Source: Paracentrotus lividus (Eukaryota; Echinodermata; Echinoidea; Camarodonta; Echinidae). From it: a DNA stretch of 64,000 nucleotides. This document shows positions 44,283 to 59,200 of the stretch, in pieces. Made by a program: the position numbers and the translations under genes. A model generated the notes under the pieces. The model was not told the DNA's origin, ran no database searches, and saw nothing but the letters and a program-made list of their open reading frames with translations. Position 1 is the first letter of the stretch, and every line of letters starts with the position of its first letter. The stretch spans positions 1,105,972 through 1,169,971 of the forward strand of contig CALNVZ010000174.1 of assembly GCA_940671915.1 (NCBI GenBank), given 5' to 3'.

Positions 44283-47200
44283 CTGAAGAAGAAACAAATA
44301 ACACAAACATGATTAGATGTCGATATAGGTTATGAATTATGTTTTTAATCTTTTATAAATACCATCCACGAATAGACAATAGACCTTCAATGATCCAGGA
44401 ATTACATTAACCAGGAAGGCAATATTTGGGGTTTCATGATCACATCAGTAAGCAATATGGCAACTTTTAGAAACAAGAAATATGTCAGAACGCTTTTTTT
44501 TCCATTATCATCTTTCATTCATCTCCTAATACAAAGAAAGCCATTATTGGTCATTTACAATCATCCACCGTACATAAAGGCCCGAATTCACAAACGTGGT
44601 TTAGTTAGTCCATGGTCTAAATCAATTGTTTAAACCACGGATTTAGACCATGGTCTAAATTTTGGTATTCACAAACCACCTGATTTAGACCATGGACTAA
44701 CTAAACCACGTTTGTGAATTCGGGCCATAATGTATAAATCCTTCCCCTCAAGGCTATTAAATCCTCCCCTATGAATTTTTATAGAAATGCCGTGTGGTGT
44801 CCCTGTGCATACTTTTATTGGTGCTGGTTCCAACATGGCCAGATAAGCGAGGTTGGACTGTACATTGACTAGTTCTTGTTATCTGCTACATGTATCATGA
44901 ATCCTTAATTCTTAAGTTGCAACTCTGATATTTTTATAATACACAAATACAATAAAAAAATAAAAATAAAAAAAAAACATTCAAAGGCACAGGATGTTTT
45001 TGAAAAAGTCGGTGCTGGTAACAATTCATTGAAATTGTAATATTTTGAGGCATGATTCAAGGGTCACCGTTGTTGGCCGTCAATGACATAGAGAGAAAAA
45101 AAGAAGAGAGCAAGTTGCACAAACCACAAGCATGTGCCTCAATAGAAGAATCCTACTTACATTCTTATCGGTAGTGATGGTAGCTGGTGTATCCCACTGG
45201 GTGTTCTTGAGGCTCATATCAGCACCGTAGTGGACCAAGATCTTGACGATATCCGTAAAGCCACGACCCGTGGCCACGTGAAGGACTGTGTTTCCAGAAT
45301 AAGATTGGACATTCACTTCTGCCCCTGAGCTTAACATTTTATGGACCAGTTTAGTGTCTTGGTTTGTAACGGCATGGAACAGGGGTGTCCAACCATTCTT
45401 TGAATCCTGCAAAAGATAACAGATAGTCAAATTATGTTATTACTTGTGCATAAGTCCTTATTTATCATAATTTGAATGAAACACAGAATCCAATTATGCA
45501 TGAGAGAAGTGAAATGTTCTCCACCTTCATAAAATCATTGAAAGTTTGATATATTCTGCAGTAACTTCTGCATTTCATCCCATCAATTAACATATTGTAA
45601 GTTATCATTCTCGCCTAGCAGTCCATTACGTGCAGACCAATTAAGGATTAGGGACGGATTAGGGATTAATGAGGAGGAATGGACTTGCACGGCTCCCTGA
45701 ATAATGCCATCGTCCCTTACTTGTATTCTTATCCTTTTAGCTCAAATTGTGACTTTATGACATGGCTCCACTTGACTGAATATACCCTAAATGTTGGTCA
45801 TAATTTAAGAGAATCTAGTGTAATGAAAAAAAATTGAAATGGGGAAAAAACATTTGAGTGTAGTCCCATACATGCATTTTTAAGTTCAGTGCAAGCTACT
45901 CTCAACAGAGTTGGGTTAATTTCAAAGATCATTTTGTTCATTTCAAAACCTCACACCACACAACAATTCTTAGGTGAACTGTTATCAACCTTTCCCAATC
46001 ACTGTGAGACAGTTTTTTCCAAAATTCAATCTCATGACTACAATAATAATTTTGATTTAAACAAACTTTCACTTGTATTAAAAGTTACCTTTGAGTTAAG
46101 ATCAGCACCTTTCTCCAGTAACATAGTGACCAGTGTTGGGTTTCCAATCATAGCCGCTAGATGCAGAGGGGTATAACCTGTTTGGATTCAAATAGATCAA
46201 TGCTTTTACTTGCCAGGAACGGGAAGCTCTTAATATATGTGATATGAACTTCAATTTAATTAAATTCAGCATAACAAATATACAATGAGATAATCCATTG
46301 AATGATGTGAACAGTAAAACAGAAAAGTAATTATAGAAAATAATAGGTCAGATTTATATTTTGATAAAACCTTCAATTTTCCTGCATGGAACAATAAAGA
46401 GAGAAAAAAAAAAGGGGGGGGGGGTTCAGTGACACATCTATATTCCAATTTCTCTAACAATTTTTGAATGTTTCTGAAAAAAAATGTTTACTATAATACA
46501 GACATAATGGCAACACACCAGAGTCAAGATTACCTTTATAAATTTTATTTGACTTCCAAATATTGACAAATATTAGGGTAATATGTTGTTGTAAATGGTG
46601 GACTCATTTCAACTGCATGGCTATTTCAACAGCTGTGTTGAATTTAACTAATTCTCATTCCTATTGCCATTGTCGTACCTTCATAATTTCTGATATTGAG
46701 GTTGACTTCCATCTGAGAATACCTGAGTATAGCACCCAAGCAACTTGGTGTGCCACTCTTACAGGTATGGTGTGCCGCAGTCTGACCGTTCCGATCTGCT
46801 TCATTCGGGTTAGAACCGGCTTCAACCAGTAGACGAATGACATCAGCATCTTTCATGATGCATGCCAGATGCAGGGGCGTCTGAGGAATCGGAAAGTAAA
46901 ACAAAGGAATAGATATTATTAAAAGATTTAGTGCAGACTCACTTAACTGGCCGCTCTATTGAGTATTATCATTATTGACACCAGATTTCAGGAATTCCGA
47001 AGCCATACCCTAGTCAGTCATATTGCAGAGTCTAAACCTAGAGATGATAATATTTCATATCATGGGTCATTTGCTCATGACACAATAGATATTTGTAATG
47101 TGCAAAATCATGGTCTTTATTTGAGGGCTGGCTCCCTTAGGAGTACTCCAGTCAGTCACCATAATATCAAACTTTGATGAAGTCATGTGGCCCCTCCCCC

Positions 47201-50200
47201 ACCCCGTTTGCCAATATTAAGGTTAGATTAATGAGTTGGGTGTAGTGTAGGGGCCGGGACAGGGGAGTTGCTAGAATATTTTGAATGGGGGTTGGAGGCA
47301 ACCAAACTTTTCTACCGATTTTAAAGGTGGATAAAAAAAATTTAAGACAAAATCAATCCACCTCAGCATCTACCATCCTTCCCCAAATCATAGATCTTTA
47401 TCAGCTTATGGTTAAGTCAATTCATCAGATCCTGGATTTTTTAAAATATTGAAGTAGATCTATATATCATTATTTTGTTTCCACATGAAATGACATAGGG
47501 CCTATATACCCAGAGATGCCAACCGTTATGGAATAATGATAACATTAGAAATTAGAACGCAAATAACCCAAATAGTTAAAACAGCTAAAAACAATTGTCT
47601 TGTTAACAAGAGAAAGAAAACTATTGATTTGAACGCATTCCCAAAATTGAATGACGGAGCAAATGTTATTATTCAAGCTTTTTCTAGTGAGAAGTCAATG
47701 ATTTTAGCTGTTCTAACTATTTGCGTTATTTGTGTTCTAATTTCTAATGTTCTAATTATTCCATAACGGTTGGCATGTCTGTATACCTATCAAAATAATC
47801 TCATTAAAATCAGATCGACAGCCAAGAGTCTTAGCAATTATTATATGGAATTATATGATTCATATATTTATGTTTTGCTCTTGACAAATCTGTCGATCGG
47901 ATAAACCTCTCACCTGTTGCATAAAGTTAAAGATATCCACTGATTTGCCGGCTAATCGGACAAGCTCTATCAATCTCCGCACTAAACCCATATCCGGCTT
48001 GTCTTGTACAATAGCTATGTGAAGTGCACTGGATAAGTTAAAAAGGTGATAAAATAGATGGGTATTTTCAAAATACATATAAATTAAAATAATAGAAGAG
48101 TTTTGCATCAATGAACAAGACAAATGCTAGGACCAGTAATTCTAGACATTGACCTCTGTGACCTACATTGTATGAACTTTGACATCATTACTCTAAAGAT
48201 CTAATCAGAACAACTAATAGTTCTTCCTTCTTTCAAACATAAATCAAATAATCAAGGATCGCCATCCTTGTACTTCTATTGTACAAGCTTTTTTTGAAGG
48301 TAGCCTTTCATCTGTTGTTATATTTATACTCCTTTTAATTTTGTCATTATGTCTGTTATAATTTTATGGATGATGACTAAGAAATTGAATTGAAAAATTG
48401 AATTTAATACAAGCCAAGACTATCAAACAGGGCAAAAAAGAAAGAAAGAAAAAAAAAAAAGGGAGTTCCATCACACCAATCGTCTGCATAAAAAGATCCT
48501 GAACAATTCAGTCTGTTTGTACAATAAGATTTGTTGTTATACCAATCACACAAAGAGATGAGGAAAGTGTGCTGGTATATTTTGTATGAAAATGACGAGG
48601 GATTTTCCCTAAACTGGATTTCCGGCAATTTCTGGTACATCGATTGAGAGTATGATAAGAAGAGAATTAATCTTATCCAGGTTAGACCTAGATATCAACA
48701 CTTTAATGCTTCCTGGTTTCAGATAACAAACACTTTATTATCCAGGTCAGGAGATAGGCTTGTAGGTTCTCAAATCTTGTAAACACTTGATCATGTTACA
48801 TTTTTTGCAATAAGATTAATTTTCCAGGGTTTTGATAGCGTAATGTCTAATATTAGGGACAAAACCTCATTTTACTAACATCATTCATCATGATCTTTAA
48901 AATATAATATAATCATAATGGTGAATTCAAATCCTAATTCACATACTAGTAGTCAATTTACTTGCCCTAAATCTCTATCTTAACAAATACTTCCTATATA
49001 CTAGCTATATTTTGTTTAATATCTCACTCTACATGTATGTTTACCTATGTAATCTTGAGGTTGATGAAATTAGCCATGCAAGAATCATGCACCCAGAAGA
49101 ATTATCATGCAAATGTTATGATTTTAGTACCACTCCTTCCCCTATCTAGCTTTGTCTTTGTGTATGTCCCCACCCCCCAAAAAAACAAAACAAACAAAAA
49201 CAAACAAACAAACAAACAAACAAAACTAACAACAACAAAAAAAAAATAGAAAAAAAAGAAAAACAAACTATGGTCTAGTTTCACGTAGACAAGGCTTTGT
49301 AAACATGTAAATGTAAATGATGTTATCTTACGTGTCACCGTCAGAGTCCTGTTCAGTAGCTCGCTGGCAGTCGATGGCGATAGAGAGACTCACAAAAGGA
49401 TTCACAGCGAATGGCGCAGACGAGGCAGGAAATCCTGATGTGTTTAAAAAAAAAAAAAGAAAAAAAAAAAGAGAAGACGGGGAAAAAATATTAATGTTAA
49501 AGACACAATGTCAATTCTGGTTTACAAAATATTGATTAGCACATCATGTTATAAAATTACCAAATTGAATAGTTACCTATGTTGTGCATACCTGATTTTA
49601 ACCAGAGTCAATTAAAAAATTTAAATCATTTGAGTACAAAAAAATCAAATAAATTCATCATTGCTTCCAAGGTACATAAATCATTTGTGCCCATCGACCT
49701 CAACAAAAGCAGAACAAAACAAGATCATGGGGATGAGAGCGGATAGCAATGTTTTACTTTCAAACATAAACTAAGCAGTCCCTTTAACCCATGTCTATAC
49801 AATTATTGGCACTAGCACAATACCAGTTTTCCTCCACCAATGATTTATCAGATGACGGAAAGGGTATTTCCCCTATCGTTGCGCGTACCTGGGATCCATT
49901 TACACATGACACGGACATTGCGGATATGAGCTGGAAATGATTAAAAACTGTATGACATTATACGATCACGGGAGGTTGTTTTTCCTTAGTTATTCACCGC
50001 TATTACGATAGGGAAGTGAAAATGTCTACCACGAAGAGATTTATTTCATTGACAATGGACTATAAAGAGCGGATAATATGTTAAAACATGTCATTATTAT
50101 CTTGTAATAATCCACTAAATGTATAGTAAACACCCGTCTATCAAACTCATAAATGGTACAGATATAATGTCGTTAAGTTCTTATTTCTGACACAGATAAA

Positions 50201-53200
50201 TATATAAATGCCCTACAGGCCAGTTCGATTGTAGATTCAGACCATAAATTGAATTGAATCTATTTCATATCATCAAGCAAGTATACAATATTTTGTCATC
50301 GATGAGAGAGAGAAAGAGAGAGAAAAAAACCTAACCCCCCCCCCCAAAAAAAGAGAAAAGATTGGTGATAGCGTGCTAACTCTAGTCTCCTGTCGTTTCC
50401 TCATTCCATTTAGGTGTTATCATGTTTAGTATGGTCATCCAGATAAATGTTTTCTTTATAATGAGAGTAGAGCGATAAAAAAAGCAAATAGTTTTAGGAC
50501 CTAGAATATATTACAACAAAATAAAGAGAGATTGAGAAGGGGGCCGTTCAAAGGGAAAGAGAGATCGACAGATGAACAGAGAAGGAAGGGCAGAGGGCAT
50601 AGCCAAATAAAGAATGAATAACATCAATGATCTGCAGTAGAAAAAAAATTGGGGTTGCGATATCTTCGCTCATAGACAGGGCTTCAAAAGGTACGTGTCC
50701 CTCAACAAACAATACAACCAGTGATTTTTTTTTTTTTAAATCAATGTGTCTCTTGGGCTCTGGAGACTGAGCACACGCCTCCATTGGTTAACGCTGTTGC
50801 TATATAACGTATCGATCACTCTCCCTCTCTCACACAGTATGTCCCAAATACCTATCTGTTGCTTTTGTAGTGTCTTTAGATACCCCACCCCAACCCCCCC
50901 CCCAAAAAAAAAAAAAACAAACAAACAACAACAACAAAAAAAAACAAAAAACAACAACAAACAAACACAACAATAAAAAAAATATCAACAAAACAAACAA
51001 CAAAACAAACATAGAATATGTTCGTGAATAAACTGCAAATTTCATACATGTAGGCTTCAGTATAATTTTTTTTTTAAATAATTTTTTAAGGAAAGAACAC
51101 CCAATTAATCTTAAAAAGAAAGTAAAAATAAGAGGAATATATTTCATCATAATCAATATCAAAATGAGCAACCAGAAGTTTTGAAGACTTCGCTTTACTT
51201 TCTATGGTGATCATCAAATTGGCAAAATTTCTTTAAAAATAGCTATTTTGTTGAACCCTCCATTTGTTTCTAACAAAATTCGTATATCTCCACCATTAAT
51301 TTCTCATTATAATGTCTAACAATAGTGCAAGACGTGCTTTGAAAGATAATTGGGGATAATTTGAAATGTTGACTGAGGATCCAAGTAAATATGTAAAACT
51401 AATTTTCCAACTGCTGTAACTCTATAGAATCGACATAATTCCCTTTCTAATTGCTCCTATTTTACTCCTTCCCATAGATTATTAATCTCCTTGTGTTTGG
51501 TGTCCACAGTCATGCATAAAACTAGCAGGGATTGCATTGGCTTTTCTATTTCGCAGTTGCCACATAGACAAACAGTTCATTTATTTGCTCTCTAAAGGGC
51601 TGTCCCACTGGAGGCGATCGTTGCTGCGACAACTGGCGATCTTGCTGTTGTGAGTGTGGTAGCAAGTTGTTGTGTTGCCTAGCTTAAGTAGAGTCGTGTG
51701 AAGGTTTATAATGGCCTTTTTAAAGATTAACTCCTTATAATTATGAAATTATCAGGCTGTGGGACAGGCCCTTAAAGGGCCTGTCCCACAGAAGGCGATC
51801 GTTGTGGCGACAACCTACCAACTACTTTTTAGTAGGCTACCCATCGCCACCATGCGCAGGTCCAATCGCCTGTAAGATCGTGAATTATCGCGTTTGTCGC
51901 CAACAAATACGTAGCAAAATTCTGTTCGCCGATGGTTTCTCAACAAGTTAAATAATAGCCGGCGTCAGTTTGGTTGACGTCAATGACCGTAGCCTGTCTT
52001 CTCTTGTCGCGATTTGCTATCGTAGATTGTCGCCAGATAGAACGTGTTTAGCAGAGCAGAACGGCGGCCAGTTGTAGGTTGCCGCGCTCCAGCGTACGTT
52101 GCACGCATCGCTGAACCGAACGGCCAGTGAAATTTAAGCCGCTACGACCTTTGTCGCCACCTACATTCATCAAAATTCAGGATCGGCCTTCCATTCAGAT
52201 ACTGTACAGTCGCCGCAAATTTTTGAAATTTTCAAAGATCACTCACGAGCCAAATTATAATGCGCGACTGAGAGGACAATCACGAACCTATATCAGGTAG
52301 AAAACACTCGATCGCCTGTGTCAGTTGCAAGGATCGCCACAGTGTGCAAGTTCATATTTTGGTTGATTTTAAGCTGCGACAAGAGAAGTCGAGCCGCGAG
52401 ATGCGCGAAGGTCGAGGCTATTGTATTATCGGATACAAGCTATTGTTAGTCTATTGTTTGCGTGGAAGCAAGTCGTTGACGTAACCTATCGTAGATAGAG
52501 TCGTAAATACGTATATGATCTTCGGTCACCTACGATTCTGACAGGTTCTAACATGCATAGGTTGTCGCCACAACGATCACCTCCTGTGGGACAGGCCCTT
52601 TAAAATCAGACGCTGGGGGCGGGGAAAAAATTATAGCGAGTTGTGGAAAATTTCCACATGAACCAATCTGTGGTGTTTCCACACAATGCATATATGCAAA
52701 GAAAACAAGTCTGTGGTGCCGTGTAGCCTAGTGGGAAAGCACCCTGTTAAGATGGTATGACCCACATTAGATATTGAACCAGCCGTTGTTCAAACTCTAT
52801 TGTTTGCTTTAGTTTTGTTGTTTGTTCGAACTTCGGACCTCGCTATCAACATCATTCATCTCACAGGTTTCCGTTCATTTGCACTCGCACCCCACCCCGG
52901 GGTTCTCTTTCTGACTACAGGCCACTCTTTGTGTCTACTAGTTTGCAAACACAATCTGCAGTCAAGATATGTAACAATTAAAAAAACAAACCGTTTTAAT
53001 AACTCTCTACTATCTCTATATATCCTCTTTAATAATCATTTTATTTGATATCGCATAAGCCCCTCCCTCACGTCTTCCGACCTCTACGCTGATAATTATC
53101 TTGGCACAGCGCCATCGTCATCTGGAAAGATTCCACGGTTTAGTTAATACCTGGTATAAGGTTACTGGTAGGCCTACCCCGTTCACAACGATACGACGGA

Positions 53201-56200
53201 CCCCAAAACAAAGACTAAATATTAATTCAATACAGTGAATGGCATGATGGTAGTATTGAGTCGGTTATTTCAGTGTAAACTGAGGGATCATTACCCCATT
53301 CACATCGTAGGGACAAGCACCAAAAGAGAGACCCCCAAAACCGACACTAATACCGTGAATGACCGAGCGAATAGTTAGTTTTGAGTTGGTCTTGTCTGTA
53401 TGGCAGTCGCGAAACTGTTTTTTTTTTCGAAATGAAAGACCTTTTTTTTGTGGAGGGGGTCTTCCGTCGATATTCTTTTCAATGCGTTTTTAGTCATTTA
53501 TATCCGTTAAATGGGCTCATACATGTAATAACGTTTAGTAATGTCCGTCAAAGCGACCGTCAAAGCTTTTGCACGCATAAATGTTTTTCTCTACAGAAAG
53601 GGATCCGCCCCATGTCAAATGGTTCTCTCTTGTATGTGTACTTTACTTAGTCGGTTTCCGTACTTTTACGTCTCCTAAACGCCCCGTATGGCCGTTGCAG
53701 CAACAGATGGGATAAATTCAACGATCATGTATGCACACAGAACGTATAAAAGAACACACAATAACCACAGAACGCCTGTATGATTCTTGCAGGACGAGTT
53801 ATCTGGACAAAACGGATGTCGCTACGGATGACGCACGGACATAAACGCACAACCATCAGAAAAGGGATCTCACTATCTGTTTCTTACGAGTGGCAGTTGT
53901 GCACAAAGGTTGCACAAAGCTTTATAGCTTCTCTGACTGACATGTAACACATAACAACGAACATCAAACTAAACTAAAGGATATAAAAGGACATGACACG
54001 CATTTTCAACGGATGCCAAAGGTAGACATCCGCTACTTATCCGTTTGCTTCATGTAGGCCTACCGGGAGACATACGTTTATATCCGGCTAAGTAATATAT
54101 CACAGCAACATAGCAAGACTATTCATATTGATTATAATGACTAAACAGAACCAAAAACCAAACCGAACTGTTTACACACCCGTCACTCTAATATTTTCAT
54201 TTATAAGATCCGTTACCAACGGGAACTGGTCGGTCTATCATATGGCTTGAAGCCACTAATTACCATAACATGTATGCACATGTAATGTACATGTAATGCA
54301 CATGTAAGTAGAGACAGGATGGATAGCAGAGTAGGAAAACAGCGTAGGAAAGCAAACCATTGCATTTCCAAGAAATTTGGAAAATTTCCTGATATTTTTA
54401 TTTATTTTTGTTTGTTGTAAATATTTGAACAAAACTCTATTATAATTGAAACAACTCTCGTTTTTACAGTATAAGAATTCCTTTGAAACTTGTTTCCACC
54501 AATAATTCAATATTTTAATTTGACTGTGCTTCTCTCCTATGTGTACTGTATTTGGTTGTTTTACATACGTTACGTCTCCTAGGCGCCCTGTATGTTTATT
54601 AGATCGTGTATTTACAGGAACATAAGACTTTTTTCCTCAGAAAATGCACGTTCAGAAATTTTAATCTAGAGGGAACACTCTATATTTAGAGCCACCCTGT
54701 TCTTCCTAGATGTCCATAATGCTACAGTCACACAGACACTTACGTTGAGTTACGTCCGGTTACGTCCAAAAATTCTTTTCTTTTCTACGGATGCCCACGG
54801 ATGCCTACCCGTCATAGTCAGCAGTGGAAAATATTGACAATTTAGTTCATGCAGTAAAACAAAGAAAAACATAAGAAATGATAGAAAAGAAGATGAAATA
54901 AGATTAAAACAACACAAACGTATATACGTAAGTGTCTGTGTGACTGTAGCATAAGTCCTTTATTCTTCATAGACACGTATACGGCATACGTGTACTTGCA
55001 GTTCAATTATAGCATTATCCTTCTCTATAGCAAGGTTCTGAATTATTACGTTGAGTTTCAACGGTCTTTACAAGTGATTTCAAAACCTACAGGACATGAC
55101 AACTACATGTATACACCCTACAGCTCACTAAACATGTACACGAACGATACCAGTACCCGTGCATGTCGAGTACAGTGTATGAGAGGGGAATCCCCGTACA
55201 CACTAGCACACAACACACACAAGCAGTGCATGCACACACACGACGTTCGTTCAAACGCCGATCGCGATTGTCGGGTACATGTCGGAGACTAGGAAGACAG
55301 GGTTATAAAGGTCACCTATAGGAAGTCTATTATCATGATTATGAACTATATTATAGTCCTTGAACAAACATACCATCCAAAGAAGTTTACTTTGATAAGT
55401 TAAACAATACAATCACTGACTCACAGAGACAGTACAAGCAGAAAAACAGCCGATTTATATTCATGACGTACAAGACATACACTCAATCAAGACTATAAAC
55501 TACACAAAAAGAAACCGATGATAAAACCGGTGGTGAGATTTTTTTTAATAACCTGTAGACCTACAATAAAATAAATGATATAGGAATAAACATACAATAT
55601 GGCCCGAATTCACAAAGGAGTTGGCCCATGGTTTAAATCCGAGGTTTAAACGACGGACTTAGACCATGAACTGAAGATCATCGTGTCAAATGTGACGTTA
55701 ATATATCGGCTAGCCCTATCCCGCCCCAACACCCCCCCTCCCCCTTCCCCACCGCGCGCGATCCAAAAATTGGAAATATAGGTAGCGCAAACGGAGAATA
55801 CATGGGGCACATACATGTAGATCCCTCTACGATATTTCCGAGGCCTAACGCTAATTTAAAAATTACAATCAATATGACAAGAGCCTGCCTTTTACGCCTC
55901 GGATCCATGGATCCGCCACTGCAAGATGTATGTTGTAAGATCTGTTTTGACTCCTATGTCAACACATAATAAGGATTGCAATGGCTTTCACCAAACCGAC
56001 CTAGATCATAAGTTTATGCAGTCATGTATATATTTAGAGTACATGTAGTAAAACGTAACTTGCGTTGTCGTGCCATGCACGTCAAAGAACGTTTGTGCAA
56101 TGTTTGTATCATGTCCTAACCACATGTAGACTACATGTACATGGATTTCAATGGGTACGAAGACATGGCAAACCAGGTGAAATACACGTTCGATCACACC

Positions 56201-59200
56201 CCCCCCAGCCTATAACACCCCTAGGCTATAGTAGGCCTATTATGTAAAATATTAATAATAATAATAATAATAAATAAATAAAATAAATAGTAGTTCTAGT
56301 TGCCGAAAGTTACAAAATTTATTCATATTAGAATGTTATTCTACTTAAACTTTCGGGCCCCGACACCATAACAATAAACCATTAGTACGAGGAGCAGACT
56401 CACGAATATGGTTAGGGGTGTCAGGCTCAGCGGCAGATCCAGGGTTTAAATATAAGGGGGGGGGAGGGAGCACCGTCAAAAATTTCCAATTTTAACATAA
56501 TGGTGGTTTAAATTACTAATATGGTGGATGCGCCTCCTTTGCCCGCCTGGATCCGCCAATACAGATGCTCGGTTAGGACACATCCACAATATTAGTATTT
56601 AGGTAGGTATGGTAATCTTATTCTTCTGATGTGCTCACTGCAAATACATATTTCATGTAAGTGCTAGTGGGACAGAGAAAAGAAAAGAGTATAATTGGAA
56701 GGAAAATCCATTTCAAATTAACCTCTACATTATAGCTTCCTCTGAATGCACTTTCTTTTGTTACGGGGGGGGGTGGTGAATAGATCATTCCCCCTCCCCT
56801 CCCGTAATACAAGAAATTAATGCGTGTTTACGCCCATGTAGTGTACATATCACCCAGTCAAAATATTGACTATGTGAGGACTTTAAATTGTTGATTTTTC
56901 CTTTCATAACCAGATACCATCTTAATGTGTTGTGATACATACTAAACCCTCTCTGAAATAACTCATATATCCAAGATTCCATCCCGGGGCTAACCGAACA
57001 AATATTTTGCCCCCCCCCCTCCTTCACGATCACCACCGCCACCTCTCAATTCCTTTTCTCTAGCTCTCTATACATTAACCTAAGCATACAGTTTTCGAAG
57101 TAGATTTTTGAGGGTGTTTCGAAAAACATGGACCTCATAAGCTATAAAATGCAGAACGTGAAATATGTAATTTGCCCTTTTTCAGAGAAGAAGGGGGGGG
57201 GGTTGCTTCATATACGCACTCGAATATAAAGCGCTCTTAAAATATGAGACTAACCAATGTCTTACATTTACTGTAAAAGCTTTAGAAACTAGTGGGTTGA
57301 GTGACGACTCGTGGACATAATTGGCGCCAAAATCACGTGATGAAACGGGGAATCCCATAAACAAGAAAAGGGGATGTTGTCTGGGCTCCGTGCCAATATC
57401 TCAAAGTGTCGCTTTCTATATTGCACATTATACCACTTGAGAATAATCCATAAACAAATAAATATTCTACGATTTTGTTCAGGGTAAAAATATGGCGTAA
57501 GGCTATCAATAGTGTCCGGCACATCAATCAATACAATAGATAAAACAGATAACAAGTACTTCGTTCAAAGGAAAACCCCTCCCCCAATTCATATTAAAGA
57601 AATCACATTTCCAATTTTATAACAACAATTCATCAAAACTATGTCAATTTTCACTTACTTTGACTTGTAGCTTGCATACTAGGGCCCGGCGTCTGAACAA
57701 GGGCTGGCACCCCCGGTGGACGAGAGGTCCCAGTGGTCGAGGAAGGTTGAGGCCCTCTTGGTCTCATCGGGTAGAACTCACTACTAGGAGGGCGTGGAGG
57801 GATGTACCCCTGACCTGCTCCTGGGTGTCGCATCCTCTCTGCATGATGAATATCACGAAAGGGTGGGGCTACTGGGTGTGGTTGGGAGGTAGAGGAGGTG
57901 GAGGAGGAGGATGGGGAGTGGTTCGGCACCTGAGTAGCGGTGTGAGGTTGGGCCGTAGGGCGGGGTGGAGAGGGGCGTGGTGGAGAAGGGCGGGGTGGAG
58001 TAGGGTGATGTGGAGCCTGGGAGAGTGCAGGAGGTGGTCCATGAGGTCCTACATGTAGATGGGTACCGGGTGGGCGGGATGCACGTGCAGAATAAAGTGG
58101 TACACCTTTATTTGAGAACATTAGGTCAGAAGATTCAGTCAATGAAGTAATATTATTTCTAAAGTCATCAAACAGATTAATAGTATGAATAAAGGGTCCG
58201 AGAATGTTCGTACCAAAAATGACAGATGACAAATGAAAAGTACATGTTATATCAACGTTATATCAACTCAATATCGACGTGTTTGTTAGACTTCGTGTTC
58301 AGTGCCAAACAGTGGGGTTTTTGTTTGTTTGTTTGTTTTTTTTTGTTTTGTTTCAGAGTGAGTAACTTGGACCTTGGCAGTAATCAACTAGACAATCATA
58401 CAAATTATTTAACATGAATATACCTTCTGCCTGCGACACGGCCGTGACAGGATGACGGGGCCGTAGTAGTGCCTCCACTGGCGGGGCGTGGACGACATGA
58501 GGGAGTGTCCCAACCGGCAGACGATGCGGTAAGTGCTGTCGAGGCATGCCACGAGGAGATACTTGCTGCGGTAAACCATCCCGGTTTTGCACAGCCGCTG
58601 CGGTCATCGCGTGTCCCTGAGACGCGGTTCCTAGTGAAGAGGGCGGCGGTGAGACTGGTGACTTCTTCCGATGTGGTACACGTGGCCGTGGCGGCAATTC
58701 TGGAGGGAAAGAAGCGCCTTGAGGTGGATGTCCTGAGGGGTATTTCTGGGAGTTTCCGGGATAACTTCCAGCTGAGGGGAGCAACCGCCTTGGTGATGCT
58801 TGGGCTACTAATCTGTCCATACTGGTTGGTATTCCTGCTTGTATTCCTGCCTGTAGTGCATGCGGTGGCAACGACGCTTGCTTGTCCTGATTAGGTTGTT
58901 TCATCTTGCGAGATGGTGAGACTTTGGCTGCGCTGGACTCCTGTGATGCAGAGACCGCATGTTCCGGGTTGTCCATGGGCACTGGTGAAGTCTTCTTCTT
59001 TGATCGAGGACTCGGGGCAGGCACGTAATGCTCGGGTACGACGGGGACAGCTGCCGTGGAAGTCATCATTGGTCTCGGGCCCCCTTTAGATGGTGAGACA
59101 GTCGGAGAGGTTCCGTGAGCTGTTTTAACGGCTTTAGGTGGACCTCCGTACATGACTGGAGAAGAGGTCCCAGAAGTGACTGACGTATGATTGCTCTCAG

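Larger units (their letters stand above)
49435..57658 (-). other. BCL3-like intron 2, 8.2 kb, MITE-rich
   Basis: No coding exon recognised. Holds tandem MITEs (51594-52601), a possible SINE (52710), a 115-bp duplication (53175), further MITEs (54719, 56430), simple repeats and two kappaB consensus sites (55195, 57347). Confidence 0.6.

Noticed and set aside
58469..58894. 141-codon plus-strand frame
   Set aside because: Antisense shadow of BCL3-like exon 1; no recognisable domain.
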